A DNA stretch of 64,000 nucleotides, taken from CAYXVJ01 sp050309435. Its GTDB lineage: Bacteria; Bacillota; Clostridia; Saccharofermentanales; Fastidiosipilaceae. The stretch is from positions 1 through 64,000 of the forward strand of contig JBNRMJ010000003.1 in assembly GCA_050309435.1 (NCBI GenBank), read 5' to 3'. Under the pieces are notes generated by a model. That model ran no database searches. It was not told where the DNA came from and saw nothing but the letters and a program-made list of their open reading frames with translations. Below, piece after piece: positions 18,001-25,230 of the stretch (position 1 is the stretch's first letter; each line of letters starts with the position of its first letter). The position numbers were made by a program, and so were the translations under genes.

Positions 18001-18543
18001 TACTCCAATACAGGCGGTCAGGCTTCCAAGTCGACGCCGACGGGTGCCATCGCGCAGTTCGCTGCCGGCGGTAAGTCGATTCGTAAGAAAGACCTGGGTA
18101 TGATGGCCATGTCCTATGGATATGTCTACGTCGCTCAGATCGCCATGGGTGCCAACCAGGGTCAGGCTCTGAAGGCTCTGATCGAGGCTGAAGCTTATGA
18201 CGGACCGTCTCTGGTTATCGCTTATGCTCCTTGTATCTCGCATGGTATCAAGGGCGGCATGAAGCAGACCCAGGAGCGCGAGAAGGAAGCCGTAGCCTGT
18301 GGTTACTGGCACACCTACCGTTTCGATCCCCGTCTGGAGGCCGCAGGCAAGAACCCCTTCCAGCTTGACTCGAAGGAACCGGATCTGAGCAAGTTCAAGG
18401 ACTTCCTGATGGCCGAGGTTCGCTACAGCTCGCTGACGAAGAAATACTCGACCGAACAAGTCGATGCCATCTTCGATAAGGCACAGGCTGATGCCGAAAG
18501 ACGCTTCAAGAGTTACCTGAGAATGAAGAACGCCGAGTTCTAA
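15013..18543 (+). CDS. nifJ: Pyruvate:ferredoxin (flavodoxin) oxidoreductase
   Basis: 1176 residues, the usual length of the single-chain homodimeric enzyme. It oxidises pyruvate with CoA to acetyl-CoA and CO2, passing electrons to ferredoxin, and is the central step of clostridial fermentation. Domains in order: pyruvate/thiamine-PP domain I (GNTAAAYTSYAFTEVAGIYP at 12-31), domain II, gamma domain, a two-cluster ferredoxin domain (C691, C694, C697, C701; C744, C747, C750, C754), then the TPP-binding domain with cluster ligands C810 and C813 and the TPP motif GDGWAYDIGYGG. All cluster cysteines I can check are present. A very strong AAGGAGAG precedes ATG 15013. Codon use is strongly biased, as for an abundant protein. 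A terminator follows. Confidence 0.97.
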   Translation: MAKEKKFMTMDGNTAAAYTSYAFTEVAGIYPITPSSPMADSVDIWSQQGRKNAFNQTVHVVEMQSEGGAAGVVHGSLSTGALTTTYTASQGLLLMIPNMYKIAGELLPCVFHVSARALASHALSIFGDHSDVMAARQTGFALLASNSVQEATDLAAVAHLATIKSRVPFLHFFDGFRTSHEVQKVEVQSYEDLAALIDQEALQEFRDRGLSPNKPVLKGTAQNPDIFFQAREASNPYYLAVPSIVEEYMAKINELTGRDYGLVNYYGAEDADRVIVAMGSVCETVQEVVDYLNARGEKVGMVSVRLYRPFPTEALLAAIPTTVKNITVLDRTKEPGAEGEPLFLDVVAAYRRSEHKPVIVGGRYGLGSKDTTPDQINAVYKNAASATPRDGFTIGIVDDVTHLSLPVEETIDVSDADTIACRFWGLGSDGTVGANKNSIKIIGDHTDLYAQAYFSYDSKKSGGITISDLRFGKNPIHSPYLISTAKFVSCSQQSYVDKYDMVSALVPGGTFLLNTLWSDEELAAHLPNSMKRELARKNIKFYVIDAVNIAAGLGLGNRTNTVLQAAFFKLANVISLDDAVKYMKDAIVKSYGKKGEEVVNMNFKAVDAGLENIREVAVPAEWANLMDEGTVMRDVPAFIENVVEVMNRQKGDSLPVSTFVQMADGHFPQGTAQYEKRGIANEIPVWIPDNCIQCNQCSLVCPHAVIRPFLLTEEEAEAAPATTVNGMKPYDNYKYRIQVSALDCTGCATCVMTCPAKEKAIVMKPIEEHMVEAENWDYMIKLPRKSNPMKKSIVKGSQFEMPLFEFSGACAGCGETAYAKLVTQLFGDRMQISNATGCSSIWGGSAPSTPYTTNAEGRGPAWANSLFEDNAEHGLGMHLGYEQIRKRTEENLEQLKAVASDDIKLAVDEWFRLKDDSDSTIEAADTLVNVLKNLNSDNPEVKRLTEMVLKNQDYLTKRSTWIFGGDGWAYDIGYGGLDHVLSTGNNVNVLVFDTEVYSNTGGQASKSTPTGAIAQFAAGGKSIRKKDLGMMAMSYGYVYVAQIAMGANQGQALKALIEAEAYDGPSLVIAYAPCISHGIKGGMKQTQEREKEAVACGYWHTYRFDPRLEAAGKNPFQLDSKEPDLSKFKDFLMAEVRYSSLTKKYSTEQVDAIFDKAQADAERRFKSYLRMKNAEF

Positions 18544-18868
18544 GATATCTCGACTACGAATACCGACCCCGTCCGATCGTTGTATCGGGCGGGGTTTTCT
18601 TTAATACTCGCATTAACGATTCTGCAGATGCCGGACCTTGATATCGTGAGGTACTTGTCATACCGGATGAAGAGGACCTTGCTTCGGCCATATCCTTTGC
18701 TATTAGAATTTGATCAAAGGGCAATCTGATTGTGACCGCAATAGAAAAGTGCTTGTCGTTTCAAGAGATTGTTTACAGATACTGCCTGATTTCTTCGGGT
18801 ATAATAAAAGGTGCAGAATTTTAAAGTGTCTGCATTGGTTGATGAAAAAGATATAGGAGTGTTGTTAA
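18544..18868 (+). other. Intergenic region between PFOR and dnaD genes
   Basis: Besides the PFOR terminator at the left end, I see only a TATAAT at 18800-18805, a plausible -10 for the dnaD operon without a convincing -35. No gene or structured RNA is apparent. Confidence 0.4.
18567..18600 (+). terminator. Rho-independent terminator after PFOR
   Basis: CCCCG-T-CCGAT pairs with ATCGG-G-CGGGG around CGTTGT, followed by TTTTCTTT. It lies about 25 bases after the stop codon. Confidence 0.9.
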
Positions 18869-19927
18869 GTGCGTATTGAAGATGCCAGGAAGATGCTTTT
18901 TTCCGATACCTTGGTGCCGGATGTGTTCATTTCGGAGTACATGGCGTCCCTTTCGGGAGCGGCTGTGAAGGTCTATGTTTATGCCCTTCATGTCAGCCGC
19001 CATCATGAATCCGTGACCGCTTCCGAACTGGCCAGACGTCTTGATACGGACTTGGACGCCATCAAAGCCGCGATTTTCGAACTGACTCAGAAAGGTCTGA
19101 TCGAACACAACGACAAGAAGAATTCCATCGTGATCGTGGATGTTAAAGAAAAGGAAGTCGATAAGTACTATCGTCCGCGTACCTCCGCACCGCCCGATGA
19201 AGTGATCGAAAGAACCAGCCGCCAGCCTGCGCGCGACAAGCTGATTCGCGATGTCAACAAGAGTTTCTTCCATGGCATGATGGGCTATTCGTGGTACCAG
19301 GCCATTGACGAATGGTTTGAGGTTTACCGGTTCGAGCCCGAAGTGGTTTATGCTCTCTTCAACGAATGCGCCAGCCGGAATAAGTTATCGAATAAAAACT
19401 ATATTTCGGTTGTTGCCAAGGACTGGTCCAGTAAAGGCGTGGCCAGTTATCAGGATCTTAATAAATATTATGCTACTCGCGAAAAGTGCGAACAGGTTCG
19501 TAATGAAGTGGGGAAGAAGCTGCGTAAGAATATGACCGAGTTTGATGACCGGATTGTCGAGAAATGGGTACGCGAATTCGGCTATGATATGACAATCATT
19601 GACCTGGCTCTACGGAATGCGGTTCGCATCGGCCAGCCGAACATGAACTACTTCGATGCGATTTTAAGCAGTTGGTACGAAGCCGGTGTTAAAACTCTCG
19701 CGGATGTCGAACGTTTCGAAGAAGAAAAGAAAGCCAAAAACCGCGAAGCCCGCAGCGCCAGACAAGAGGCCGGCAATCAGGGACCGGGGCTGGACGGACG
19801 GGGACGCTACCGCAATCTGGGCAATTTCGATCAGCGGGAATACAGCGAAGAATTTCTTGAATCCTTTAACCTGGATCTATTTTCCGAAGATAAGACGCTA
19901 GAAGAAGGAGAGAGCAATGTCTCTTAA
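18869..19927 (+). CDS. dnaD: DnaD-like replication initiation/restart protein
   Basis: 352 residues. The N-terminal 115 residues form a winged-helix region typical of DnaD (ISEYMASLSGAAVKVYVYAL, then SELARRLDTDLDAIKAAIFEL). Residues about 165-285 match the helical DnaD/DnaB C-terminal module (YQAIDEWFEVYRFEPEVVYA, NYISVVAKDW, YFDAILSSWYEAGVKTL). In Bacillus, DnaD helps load the replicative helicase at the origin and at stalled forks. GTG at 18869 is the start, 8 bases after TAGGAG. Its end overlaps the ATPase gene downstream by 11 bases, so the two are co-translated, matching the functional link between DnaD and the helicase loader. Confidence 0.9.
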   Translation: MRIEDARKMLFSDTLVPDVFISEYMASLSGAAVKVYVYALHVSRHHESVTASELARRLDTDLDAIKAAIFELTQKGLIEHNDKKNSIVIVDVKEKEVDKYYRPRTSAPPDEVIERTSRQPARDKLIRDVNKSFFHGMMGYSWYQAIDEWFEVYRFEPEVVYALFNECASRNKLSNKNYISVVAKDWSSKGVASYQDLNKYYATREKCEQVRNEVGKKLRKNMTEFDDRIVEKWVREFGYDMTIIDLALRNAVRIGQPNMNYFDAILSSWYEAGVKTLADVERFEEEKKAKNREARSARQEAGNQGPGLDGRGRYRNLGNFDQREYSEEFLESFNLDLFSEDKTLEEGESNVS

Positions 19928-20945
19928 ATTACCCGACAGCAGAGCAGAATTCAGTCATAAAGTTGCCGGACTCTATCAGGAGAGACGGGAAGAAGCTGTC
20001 TTGAGAGGCGAGCAGCGGCGGCGTATGGCTCTGGCACAATCACCTCGCTTACAGGAGGCTGATCTGGCGCTGAGAGCGGCCGGAGCCAGGCAGCTTGCAG
20101 CGAGTATCGCAGGCGGGGATAAACTTGTCCCGGCACAACGAGAGCTTGCCGAAGCACGTGACAGGCGCAATATGATTTTACGCGAAGAAGGTTATGACGA
20201 ACGCTTCGATATGCCGGATTACAGTTGCCGTTTCTGCGAAGATACCGGCATGGTGGACGGCAGGCGCTGCCGTTGTTATGCCGAGGCCGTTTATCCGATT
20301 CTGCTCGAAGAATCGCAGCTGGAAGCATATTCCGATCAGACGTTTGCAGACTTTCGCGCAGAGCTCTTTTGCGATCGTCCGGATAAAAACGAGAAAGAGG
20401 GTATGCCTTCTCCCCGGGAGATGCATGTCCGGCTGAAAGATGCGATGCTGAAATATTGTGCGGATTTCGAGACCGCTACGGCGAAAAGTTTATTCTTCCA
20501 CGGTCGCACCGGTACGGGTAAAACGTTTATAGCAACAGCGATCGGCCACGAACTTATCCGAAACGGACACAGCGTATTTTTTCTTAGTTTCAGCGAAATG
20601 ATGCAGCAGCTTCAGCAGTATCGGATTCTAACATCCAGTTTCAATCCGGATCCTGTTCGCCTCGAGCAGGCAGAACGTTTTTATCAGCAGATCCATAACA
20701 CGGATCTCTTGATCCTGGATGATTTAGGTTCGGGTATCGGCGACGGCGGCGTGCATGCATCAGAGCTGCTGAGTTTGATGAACAGCCGCTTCAGTCAGAA
20801 AAAACCGATGCTGATAACGACCAACCTCGATACCGTCAAGATTCAGAAGCTTTACGACGAACGTTTGCTGTCAAGACTGCTGGGAAGCTTTGTCCCGGTT
20901 TACTTCTACGGGGATGATGTCAGGACCATTAGACGTCGTCGCTAA
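19917..20945 (+). CDS. DnaC/DnaI-like AAA+ helicase loader
   Basis: 342 residues. A zinc-type motif CRFCEDTGMVDGRRCRC places cysteines at 104, 107, 118 and 120, as in clostridial DnaC/DnaI-like loaders. The AAA+ domain follows: Walker A GRTGTGKTF (from 196), sensor-type segment HSVFFLSFSEMM, Walker B LLILDDLGSG, and a C-terminal arginine-rich end. The role expected is ATP-dependent loading of the replicative helicase. It overlaps dnaD by 11 bases and has its own AGAAGGAG. IstB, the transposon-encoded relative, is ruled out by the Cys motif and the dnaD context. B. subtilis calls the equivalent DnaI, but orthology is not proven here. Confidence 0.9.
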   Translation: MSLKLPDSRAEFSHKVAGLYQERREEAVLRGEQRRRMALAQSPRLQEADLALRAAGARQLAASIAGGDKLVPAQRELAEARDRRNMILREEGYDERFDMPDYSCRFCEDTGMVDGRRCRCYAEAVYPILLEESQLEAYSDQTFADFRAELFCDRPDKNEKEGMPSPREMHVRLKDAMLKYCADFETATAKSLFFHGRTGTGKTFIATAIGHELIRNGHSVFFLSFSEMMQQLQQYRILTSSFNPDPVRLEQAERFYQQIHNTDLLILDDLGSGIGDGGVHASELLSLMNSRFSQKKPMLITTNLDTVKIQKLYDERLLSRLLGSFVPVYFYGDDVRTIRRRR

Positions 20946-20987
20946 TTAAGCCAAAGCGCAATTTATCGATATAGTGTCAAGTTAAAG

Positions 20988-21032
20988 TAAAAACCGGGCT
21001 CTCTGCCGCGAGGCGAAGGACCCGGTTTTTTG
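20988..21032. terminator. Bidirectional terminator between helicase loader and manA genes
   Basis: AAAACCGGG (20989-20998) pairs with CCCGGTTTT (21021-21029), with an inner GCC/GGC stem; there is a T-run on the plus strand and an A-run giving a T-run on the minus strand. It sits between two convergent genes and can serve both. Confidence 0.9.
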
Positions 21033-21051
21033 CTGTTATCCTTCGTATAAA

Positions 21052-22149
21052 TTAAATGGCCTCGGTGATACCGGCGGCATAAGGGCGAAGTCCGACAAGG
21101 CTATCTAGCTGTCCGGCTGCGGCTGCTTGTTTTAAGTCGGGCCAGATGCGACGAAGATCAGGCAGGTAACTGCAGATCAGTTTCGCTTCGCGTCCGACAA
21201 GTGTCCATTCGCCAAGCGCGGCAGGAATGAAGACGGTTTCCCCGCGGTCAAGCGTGGTCTCTTTTCCATTACCGTAGCGAATCAGGGCACTTCCTTCGAG
21301 AGCGGTGAGAATGCGGAACGCCTGACCGTTGGCATCGAAGGAAGCTTCGCCGTCGAGTTTGTACTCTTCAACCGTAAAGTAGCGGTTAACGACAAGGATT
21401 CGTCTCTCTATTGCTTCGCCCGGCTGCGCGGGGATTGTAAGACCCCGGAAACGAACCTGCCCGCCGGCGTTCGTGAAGTCGATGACGTCAAGGGCCTTTT
21501 CAACATGAAGATCACGAAGCTTTCCGTCGGCGCCTCGTCTGTTGTAATCGTAGAGGCGGTAGGTCGTATCAGAATTCTGCTGAACCTCGTAAATCATCAG
21601 GCCTTCGGTGATCGCATGAACAAGGCCGGCCGGGATGTTGATGACATCTCCCGGCGCGACGGGAATATGCTGAAGTAATTCTTCGCAGTTGCCGTCGCGG
21701 ATGGATTGAGCCAGTTTTTCCTTATCGGTACCTCGAACCACGCCGGCGATTAGTTCCGCACCTTCCGGTGCGCTGACGACATACCACATTTCGTTCTTAC
21801 CGTATTCGCCGTTCTCGTGTTCCTGAGCATAGGCATCGGCCGGATGAACCTGAACGGAAAGCGCCTGTTTGGCATCGATCAGCTTGATCAGGAGCGGAAA
21901 CTTGTCTCGATCCTTACCCTGTACGGATTTACCCAGCAGTTCGTCGGGATATTCGCGGAACAAGTCGGCCAGTTCTCTGCCGGCAAACTCGCCTTCCGAG
22001 ACAACGGAAGGTCCGTTGGGATGGCAGGAGAGTTCCCAGCTCTCGGCTACATTACCGCTTTCCGGTAAAACCTTCCCGAATTCGGCGAGGCGGCGGCCGC
22101 CCCACAGATAATCTTTATAAACAGCTTTGAATTTAAGTGGATATAGCAT
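21052..22149 (-). CDS. manA: Class I mannose-6-phosphate isomerase
   Basis: 365 residues. It interconverts mannose 6-phosphate and fructose 6-phosphate. The zinc site of the type I cupin isomerases is complete: Gln100 and His102 in QVHPAD, Glu120 in NEMWYV, and His178 in GLVHAI. It ends in a second cupin-like half. The protein is longer than the common 310-320-residue Firmicutes ManA by about 45 residues at the C-terminus. In this window it would connect mannose released by the GH92 mannosidase (48399-50492) to glycolysis, assuming mannose is phosphorylated by an enzyme encoded elsewhere. Ribosome binding site GGGAGGA lies before the start. Confidence 0.95.
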   Translation of the reverse strand: MLYPLKFKAVYKDYLWGGRRLAEFGKVLPESGNVAESWELSCHPNGPSVVSEGEFAGRELADLFREYPDELLGKSVQGKDRDKFPLLIKLIDAKQALSVQVHPADAYAQEHENGEYGKNEMWYVVSAPEGAELIAGVVRGTDKEKLAQSIRDGNCEELLQHIPVAPGDVINIPAGLVHAITEGLMIYEVQQNSDTTYRLYDYNRRGADGKLRDLHVEKALDVIDFTNAGGQVRFRGLTIPAQPGEAIERRILVVNRYFTVEEYKLDGEASFDANGQAFRILTALEGSALIRYGNGKETTLDRGETVFIPAALGEWTLVGREAKLICSYLPDLRRIWPDLKQAAAAGQLDSLVGLRPYAAGITEAI

Positions 22150-22390
22150 AATTCCTCCCGGGTGATGAGTACATCTTTATTTCTTACTATTAACGTAAAC
22201 ATATTTTAACACATGGAAGCCCTGTAACCGGCATCGCTGACATCTGTTAAAAGCACAGAATAAGAGATATTGGCTTAAATCTTTTCTTTAGCTTTCATTC
22301 GCAAAGGCAAGCCCGCTTGCCTGCTTATAAGCTGACGTGCAATAATACAAGGAAGAGCATCGAGAAGAAGGTACAGTTGAAGGGAATCGG

Positions 22391-22828
22391 ATGAAGATCA
22401 GACATGGCATAGATATCATCAGAATCAGCCGGATCGAGCGGGCCGTGAAACGCCTGGGTCAGGCTTTTCTGGATCGTATATGGACCGAAGGCGAGCAATC
22501 ATACTGTTTGAAGCGGCAGGGAGGGAGCATCTACCAGTCGCTGGCCGCACGTTTCGCGGCGAAAGAAGCCGTGGCGAAAGCGCTTGGCATCGGTTTGCTG
22601 AGAAACGGTATCGCGCTAACTTCAATCGAGGTTTGTCCGGATGACCTGGGCAGCCCGACCGTTATCCTGAGAGACGGAGCTCTGGCCCGTTACCGGGAGA
22701 TCGGAGGCATTGATATCGCGATCAGTTTGACTCATGACGGCGACCTGGCCCAGGCCGGTTGTGTTATCCTGGCAAGCTTGCCTGTCAGAGCGAATCAAAC
22801 CGGGGAGGCCGGAAACAGTGAGGAATAA
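22391..22828 (+). CDS. acpS: Holo-[acyl-carrier-protein] synthase
   Basis: 145 residues. It transfers the 4'-phosphopantetheine arm from CoA to the Ser of acyl carrier protein. The Mg-binding Asp8 (HGIDIIRISRIE) and Glu59 in the FAAKEAVAKALG signature are both present, and IAISLTHDGDLAQA matches the conserved end. Ribosome binding site AAGGGA precedes ATG 22391. Its last 11 bases overlap the downstream membrane protein gene, so the two are coupled. In many Firmicutes acpS neighbours cell envelope genes, which fits the next gene. Confidence 0.95.
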   Translation: MKIRHGIDIIRISRIERAVKRLGQAFLDRIWTEGEQSYCLKRQGGSIYQSLAARFAAKEAVAKALGIGLLRNGIALTSIEVCPDDLGSPTVILRDGALARYREIGGIDIAISLTHDGDLAQAGCVILASLPVRANQTGEAGNSEE

Positions 22829-24068
22829 CGGATATAAGGGATCCGGCAGCGAGAGGCGAAATCCGATCGAAAAAGTAAGCCGTCAGGACAGGAAGCGCTA
22901 TCTGGATGCAGCGAAAAAAAGACAAAAGCAACGTCAGATCCGCTCGCTGAGCCGTCAGTTTCAAAAGCGCGACCGTAAATTCAAGGAATCTGCGCCGGAC
23001 AGCCGTGCTCATGTGCTCACCGACAGCTGGCTGGAAAACACGACTTTGGACGAGGCCAGAGCCAAGCCGGTACGCGAAATTCCCGCCTGGCTCTTTCCGC
23101 TCCTTATTTTATTCACGCTGGTTTTATCCCTTTTTGTGATTTTACCTTTACTGATCGGACGCATCGCAAGTGACGAGCCGGTCACGGGTAGCGATGATCC
23201 TGCCCCCGTGGCATCGGTCTACGGTGACGAAATCATGGTGGCACGGAAAGCCGTGGTAGACGTGTTTAGCTCTCCGGATATTCGCTCGGATCGCATCACG
23301 CAGCTCCTTTATAACGAAGCCGTGACCCGCTTAAGTCCGAAGAACAGCGCGGCCGATTTTATCCGCGTACGCCTGAAGGACGGGACGGAAGCCTATTGCA
23401 GGCGTGTCGATCTGGAGGAAGACAGCAGTTCCATCGAACCGGACGACAGCATAGCCAAGCTGGTCGTGACAGGCCTGACCAAGCGTGTGATGTCACATGC
23501 CAGAAACGGTAATCTGCTGATCGAAGTAAAAATGAACACAGAATTGTTTGTCACGTATCGCAGCGATCCTCTGTATCGGGTGAAACTTCCCGGGGGAAAA
23601 GAGGGCTGGCTGGATTCGACAGGCGTCCTTGAACTTCGTCCAAACGGCAGTGTCGAGCTTGCCGGCGCGACTTATTTCAGCGATTCGATCATGGCCTTTA
23701 ACCATGTAACCTATCTGCCCCACGGCATATCAAACGATGGTGCTTCGATGGAAAACATTATCCGCATGGCAGCGGCAGTTAACGGCGTGAATCTTGACCG
23801 GGGCATCGAGGCCGTTGTGAAAGCCACGAGGCCCGTCGAAGGGACGATCGCCGAGAACGGTAATTTGAATATGAACGCTTTTACACGAGGTGATATTCTG
23901 TTCTTTTCGGAAGAAGAAGGCAAGCCGGTCAGCCGCTTTGCGATATGGGTAGATTACGGGATTGTCCTGGCCGAACGACCGCGCGAATTTGTGATTCGCG
24001 AAACAGATGTCAACACGATACTAAAAGAACTTGTATTTGTCGGAGCCGGCCGCTTATTTGAAAACTGA
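22818..24068 (+). CDS. Membrane-anchored SH3-like protein with degenerate NlpC/P60-like domain
   Basis: About 416 residues from GTG 22818, which follows GGGGAGG by 10 bases (the frame is open to ATG 22734 inside acpS, without a site). The N-terminal 85 residues are very basic and cytoplasmic; one transmembrane helix spans about 89-116. Outside follow two SH3-like segments (about 135-200 and 217-275). Residues about 285-415 keep the outline of an NlpC/P60 peptidase: the Y-x-PHGIS-NDGASM segment stands where these enzymes have YxWGG-xxFDCSG, then FTRGDILFF matches LxPGDLVFF. The nucleophile Cys is Ala309 and the catalytic His segment (HVGIY) reads SRFAIW. It is therefore probably a catalytically dead wall-binding protein. 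This assignment is by pattern and needs a profile search. Confidence 0.7.
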   Translation: MRNNGYKGSGSERRNPIEKVSRQDRKRYLDAAKKRQKQRQIRSLSRQFQKRDRKFKESAPDSRAHVLTDSWLENTTLDEARAKPVREIPAWLFPLLILFTLVLSLFVILPLLIGRIASDEPVTGSDDPAPVASVYGDEIMVARKAVVDVFSSPDIRSDRITQLLYNEAVTRLSPKNSAADFIRVRLKDGTEAYCRRVDLEEDSSSIEPDDSIAKLVVTGLTKRVMSHARNGNLLIEVKMNTELFVTYRSDPLYRVKLPGGKEGWLDSTGVLELRPNGSVELAGATYFSDSIMAFNHVTYLPHGISNDGASMENIIRMAAAVNGVNLDRGIEAVVKATRPVEGTIAENGNLNMNAFTRGDILFFSEEEGKPVSRFAIWVDYGIVLAERPREFVIRETDVNTILKELVFVGAGRLFEN

Positions 24069-24130
24069 AGCCGGCTTTCGCCTTTCGTTTCCGGCATTTA
24101 CCTGATTGCCGTAAAAATTCCTAAAAATAG

Positions 24131-24165
24131 AAAAGGCTCTGAAAACTTTATTTTCAGAGCTTATA
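24131..24165. terminator. Terminator between convergent genes
   Basis: GCTCTGAAAA (24136-24145) and TTTTCAGAGC (24151-24160) form a perfect stem around CTTTA. The minus-strand side is followed by CTTTTCT, so it best fits the end of rpmB, and it may also stop the plus-strand transcript. Confidence 0.7.
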
Positions 24166-24215
24166 TCTAATTCTATTAGGTTTTACCGTCATAGATTGAC
24201 AATGACAGTCGCGAC

Positions 24216-24413
24216 TTAGGCGCGAACAACCTTACCCGAACGGAGGCACCTGCTACATACGTGCATGGTTTTGGGTGTACCCTCTACCATGACATGAACC
24301 CGACGAATGTTGGGTTTCTGCTTTGAGAGCGCACGGCGGGACACCTGTGAACGCGTAATGCTGATCTTGCGACCGAAATTTACTGACTTGTCACAAACGT
24401 TACATCTAGCCAT
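24216..24413 (-). CDS. rpmB: 50S ribosomal protein L28
   Basis: 65 residues from ATG 24413, which has a perfect AAGGAGGT upstream; the ten codons before it in the same frame are not part of the protein. It starts MARCNVCDKS and contains a second CxxC (HVCSRC), so it is the zinc-binding (C+) form of L28. RRALSKQKPNIRRVHV is typical of the family. The gene is alone, as is common for rpmB in Firmicutes. Confidence 0.96.
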   Translation of the reverse strand: MARCNVCDKSVNFGRKISITRSQVSRRALSKQKPNIRRVHVMVEGTPKTMHVCSRCLRSGKVVRA

Positions 24414-24586
24414 CGAAAACACCTCCTTATCTTCAATAATCAAACGCGAAGCTCAGTTTATCATACAAGGGTCATATTTGGCAAGTGTTAAGTGCGAAAT
24501 AATCTCGAAAAGTATGAAAAAGAAACAGCCTTGATCGGCTCTGATTTTCGCTGAAATCACTTTAAAACAGTAAATAGCGCGAAAAA

Positions 24587-25003
24587 TTATGAAATATATT
24601 CGTCGTAGGGCTTTTCGGTCTGCGTGCATGCCGCGCATAAGCCGGTAGCCAGGATCTCGAGCGTGTCGACTTCGAATTCGAGGTCCTCGCTGATGACCTG
24701 GGAAATATAAGAAGTCACCGGTGTCAGGGTATCGGCCGGAACATCGAAAATATTACCGCAATCACGGCAAATGGCGTGCGGATGATCATTGGCATGAATA
24801 TCAAAGCGTGCCGGTTCCGACGGAAATTCCAGTTTCTGGACAACGCCGTCACTGGCAAATTGATTCAAATTGCGATACACCGTAGCCAGACTCAGGTTGG
24901 GATGATCCTTCTTCAAAGCAGCGTAGAGAATTTCTGCAGTAGGATGTCCCGGAATCTCATAGAGGGCTTTCATGATTATTTCTTTTTGCTTTGTTTGCCT
25001 CAT
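24587..25003 (-). CDS. perR: Fur-family peroxide regulator, PerR-type
   Basis: 138 residues: winged helix to about residue 60 (LSLATVYRNLNQFA is the recognition helix) and a dimerisation domain. The regulatory metal site of B. subtilis PerR (H37, D85, H91, H93, D104) aligns without gaps to H20, D68, H74, H76 and D87. The Asp in CGNIFDV is the residue that separates PerR from Fur, which has Glu. The structural zinc site is C79, C82, C123 and C126. PerR senses H2O2 by iron-catalysed oxidation of two of these His residues and derepresses defence genes. Possible targets here are ferritin and the rubredoxin-reductase-like gene (inference). The N-terminus is about 17 residues shorter than B. subtilis PerR. 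Confidence 0.88.
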   Translation of the reverse strand: MRQTKQKEIIMKALYEIPGHPTAEILYAALKKDHPNLSLATVYRNLNQFASDGVVQKLEFPSEPARFDIHANDHPHAICRDCGNIFDVPADTLTPVTSYISQVISEDLEFEVDTLEILATGLCAACTQTEKPYDEYIS

Positions 25004-25042
25004 TCACTTCTCCTTTATCAGTACGGCTTTTGAAAACAAGTC

Positions 25043-25062
25043 TTGATGATAATTGTTCTCAA
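25043..25062. promoter_or_regulatory. Candidate Per/Fur box upstream of perR
   Basis: TTGATGAT-AATT-GTTCTCAA is an imperfect inverted repeat (five of eight positions symmetrical) about 40 bases upstream of the perR start. It is AT-rich and resembles Fur-family operators in layout only; autoregulation is common for perR. Weak call. Confidence 0.3.
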
Positions 25063-25230
25063 ATGTTGCATAGTAAATGTAAGTCATTCCTAATAAAAAA
25101 TCAAGTAGCTAAGCAGAAAAGTAACTATGATTCAATCTAATTGTAAAAATAGCTCTCCGCCCGGCATCAGGAGTGATGACACAGGCGGAGATATACTTTT
25201 GTATAAAAATCTAATAATGTTTGTATGCTA

